Assembly: GCA_024518585.1 (NCBI GenBank)
Contig: JANIHI010000007.1
Coordinates: 1-64,000, forward strand
DNA from: Methanolinea sp.
Lineage (GTDB): Archaea > Halobacteriota > Methanomicrobia > Methanomicrobiales > Methanospirillaceae
Direction of reading: 5' to 3'
Length of the DNA stretch: 64,000 nucleotides
Part shown: positions 62,592 to 64,000 of the stretch, in pieces
How the letters are laid out: each line of letters opens with the position of its first letter
Position numbering within the stretch: the stretch's first letter is position 1
Translations under genes and position numbers: made by a program
Notes under the pieces: model-generated
Told to the model about the DNA's origin: nothing
What the model saw: only the letters and a program-made list of their open reading frames with translations
Databases searched by the model: none

Positions 62592-63779
62592 ATGCGAGTC
62601 CTCGTTTTTGACCCGTTCTCCGGCGCCGCAGGGGACATGGTCTGCGGAGCGCTCCTCGACCTTGGTGCAGACAGCCTTCAGGTAACGGCAGCCATGCGGT
62701 CTGTCGTTGCCGACCCGGAAATCAGGGTCGTGGAAAGGGCGGGGATCAGGGCAGTCGCCGTCAATACCCGGGCAACGACAGTCCAACGCTCCCTCGACGA
62801 GGTCCTCGTGCGGGTCAAGGCTGCCGATGCCCCGCGAGAGGCCATCGAGATGGCCTGCCGCGTCTTTTTCCGGATTGCCGAGGCAGAAGAGGATGTACAC
62901 GGGAAGACCGCACACTTCCACGAGGTTGGTGCAGACGACGCCATTGCCGAGGTGGTCGGCGCCTGCACTGCCCTCCACTCCCTCGGCGTGGACGCCGTGG
63001 CAACCGGGACCCTCCGCCTCGGGGGCGGCAGCGCCAGCACCCACCATGGGACATACCCGGTGCCTGCACCGGCAACCCTGGCCATCCTGAAGAGATCGGG
63101 ACTCCCCGTGGAGTATGGCCCGGGCGGGATGGGGGAGCTCTGCACGCCGACGGGCGCTGCCCTCCTCTCTGAGATGGTGACCCTCCCAGCCGGGTCACCC
63201 CTCCGGGGGAGGGTGGTCGGGACAGGGTACGGTGCCGGTACGCGGGACTATCCTTCTGTTCCAAACGTCCTGCGTGCATCTCTCCTCGATATCGTGCCGT
63301 GTGGGGCGTATGACTCTGTCGATATCCTCGAGACTAACGTCGACGACGTCACGGGGGAGGTCCTGGCAGCATGCACGGAGAACCTCATGGCGGCAGGAGC
63401 ACGGGACGTCTCCCTCATCCCCTGCACCATGAAGAAGGGGAGGCCGGGGTGGCTGGTCCGCGTGGTCTGCCTCCCACAGGACTCACGGAAACTTTCACTC
63501 GCCCTCGCCCGGGAGACAGGGACGCTCGGTGTCCGGTGCCTGGAGGGTGTCCACCGGTTCGTTGCCGAGAGGGAGACCCGGACGGTAACAGTCTCGCTGT
63601 GCGGTCGTTCCTGGGAGGTCCCGGTGAAGTGTGCGGTTGCCGATGGCGTTGTTTACTCGAGCAAGCCCGAGTTCTCCCGCATCCAGGAGGTGGCCCGGCT
63701 CTGCTCTCTCTCCGCAAGGGAAGTGGCACAGAAGGTTTGGGAAGAGGCCTGGAGGCAGACGGCGCGGAAGGGTCCATGA
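62592..63779 (+). CDS. larC: LarC-type nickel-pincer cofactor nickel chelatase
   Basis: 395 aa. LarC inserts nickel into pyridinium-3,5-bisthiocarboxylate mononucleotide, the cofactor of lactate racemase-type enzymes. Motifs are FDPFSGAAGDMVCGALLDLG, HFHEVGADDAIAEVVGA, THHGTYPVPAPATLAILKRS, GELCTPTGAALLSEM and DILETNVDDVTGEVLAA, with MKKGRPGWLVRVVCLP near the C-terminal domain. Here it is one continuous frame, without the programmed frameshift known in some lactobacilli. It overlaps radB by ATGA. LarB, LarE and LarA are not in the window. Confidence 0.92.
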   Translation: MRVLVFDPFSGAAGDMVCGALLDLGADSLQVTAAMRSVVADPEIRVVERAGIRAVAVNTRATTVQRSLDEVLVRVKAADAPREAIEMACRVFFRIAEAEEDVHGKTAHFHEVGADDAIAEVVGACTALHSLGVDAVATGTLRLGGGSASTHHGTYPVPAPATLAILKRSGLPVEYGPGGMGELCTPTGAALLSEMVTLPAGSPLRGRVVGTGYGAGTRDYPSVPNVLRASLLDIVPCGAYDSVDILETNVDDVTGEVLAACTENLMAAGARDVSLIPCTMKKGRPGWLVRVVCLPQDSRKLSLALARETGTLGVRCLEGVHRFVAERETRTVTVSLCGRSWEVPVKCAVADGVVYSSKPEFSRIQEVARLCSLSAREVAQKVWEEAWRQTARKGP

Positions 63780-64000
63780 ACGGGGATTTCCTGCCGACCG
63801 GCTCTCCGGATCTCGATCGTCTCCTCGGGGGAGGGCTCTGCAGGGGGATCATCACCCAGGTCTACGGGGAACCGGCCTCGGGCAAGAGTACCTTCTGCGT
63901 GCTTGCCTCGGTCTCTGCCCTCCGTGCCGGGTTAAAGGTACTCTTCCTCGACAGCGAGGGGTTCTCTGCCGAGAGGTTCCGCCAGGTCGCTGGGGAACAT
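63776..64000 (+). CDS. radB: DNA repair protein RadB, 3' truncated by the window edge
   Basis: The first 75 codons encode a RecA-family start: LPTGSPDLDRLLGGGLCRGI, Walker A YGEPASGKSTFC, and the LKVLFLDSEGFSAERFRQVA strand-helix. RadB is a short RadA paralogue without the N-terminal helix-hairpin-helix domain, matching the absence of any preceding domain here. The start overlaps the larC stop. The rest lies beyond base 64000. Confidence 0.88.
   Translation, partial: MNGDFLPTGSPDLDRLLGGGLCRGIITQVYGEPASGKSTFCVLASVSALRAGLKVLFLDSEGFSAERFRQVAGEH

Noticed and set aside
1..64000. CRISPR arrays, insertion sequences with transposases, rRNA genes and replication origins
   Set aside because: None was seen. 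There are no regularly spaced repeats, no transposase-like protein and no rRNA sequence. The only RNA gene recognised is tRNA-Leu.

Overview
The window is archaeal and most likely comes from a hydrogenotrophic methanogen of the Methanomicrobiales or a close relative. The markers are a PolD large subunit interrupted by an intein, CofD for coenzyme F420, form III RuBisCO, aIF1A, Trm5, a Cdc48/VAT AAA ATPase, an archaeal MetE core protein, LarC and RadB. Core genes are GC-rich and tightly packed, with many ATGA/GTGA stop-start overlaps. The lineage is inferred from gene content; no alignment or database search was run.

Bases 1-8500 are an accessory graveyard. It holds toxin-antitoxin modules: MntA/HepT, AbrB/PIN twice, DUF217-type VapB/PIN, HicAB, an orphan DUF433 antitoxin and a DUF3368 PIN remnant. 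These are interleaved with an intact UDP-GlcNAc 2-epimerase gene (wecB) and decayed pieces of nucleotide-sugar genes: two SDR epimerase pseudogenes and two starts of a WecC-type dehydrogenase, the latter carried in a duplicated segment.

Bases 8535-18490 carry trm5, hmgA, rimI, a DUF1015 gene, hisG, an RNase H-like gene, a solitary DNA methyltransferase, a decayed mntA/hepT pair, a GNAT gene and an AAA/DUF4143 ATPase with an array of inverted repeats upstream. Bases 18600-26450 form an AT-rich island: a lipoprotein, a 1217-residue secreted protein with Ig-like repeats and a von Willebrand A domain, and a divergent operon of five single-helix pilin-like proteins. This island is the best candidate for a poorly described surface system.

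Bases 26500-64000 are mostly core. They include an acidic unknown protein, aIF1A with an apparent CTG start, an aminotransferase, a hydrolase, a phosphoribosyltransferase, a Rieske protein, RuBisCO, hisD, tRNA-Leu(CAA), a cysteine desulfurase, PolD DP2 with a mini-intein, and a HEAT/DUF432/MscS/HEAT operon. They also include the AcnX and UbiD-family pair that, with HmgA, fits the archaeal modified mevalonate pathway. After these come an HD phosphohydrolase, cofD, a long HEAT protein, a fused MNT-HEPN protein, aspS-metE, a KaiC-like protein with a degenerate P-loop, an acyl-CoA synthetase, cdc48, larC and the start of radB.
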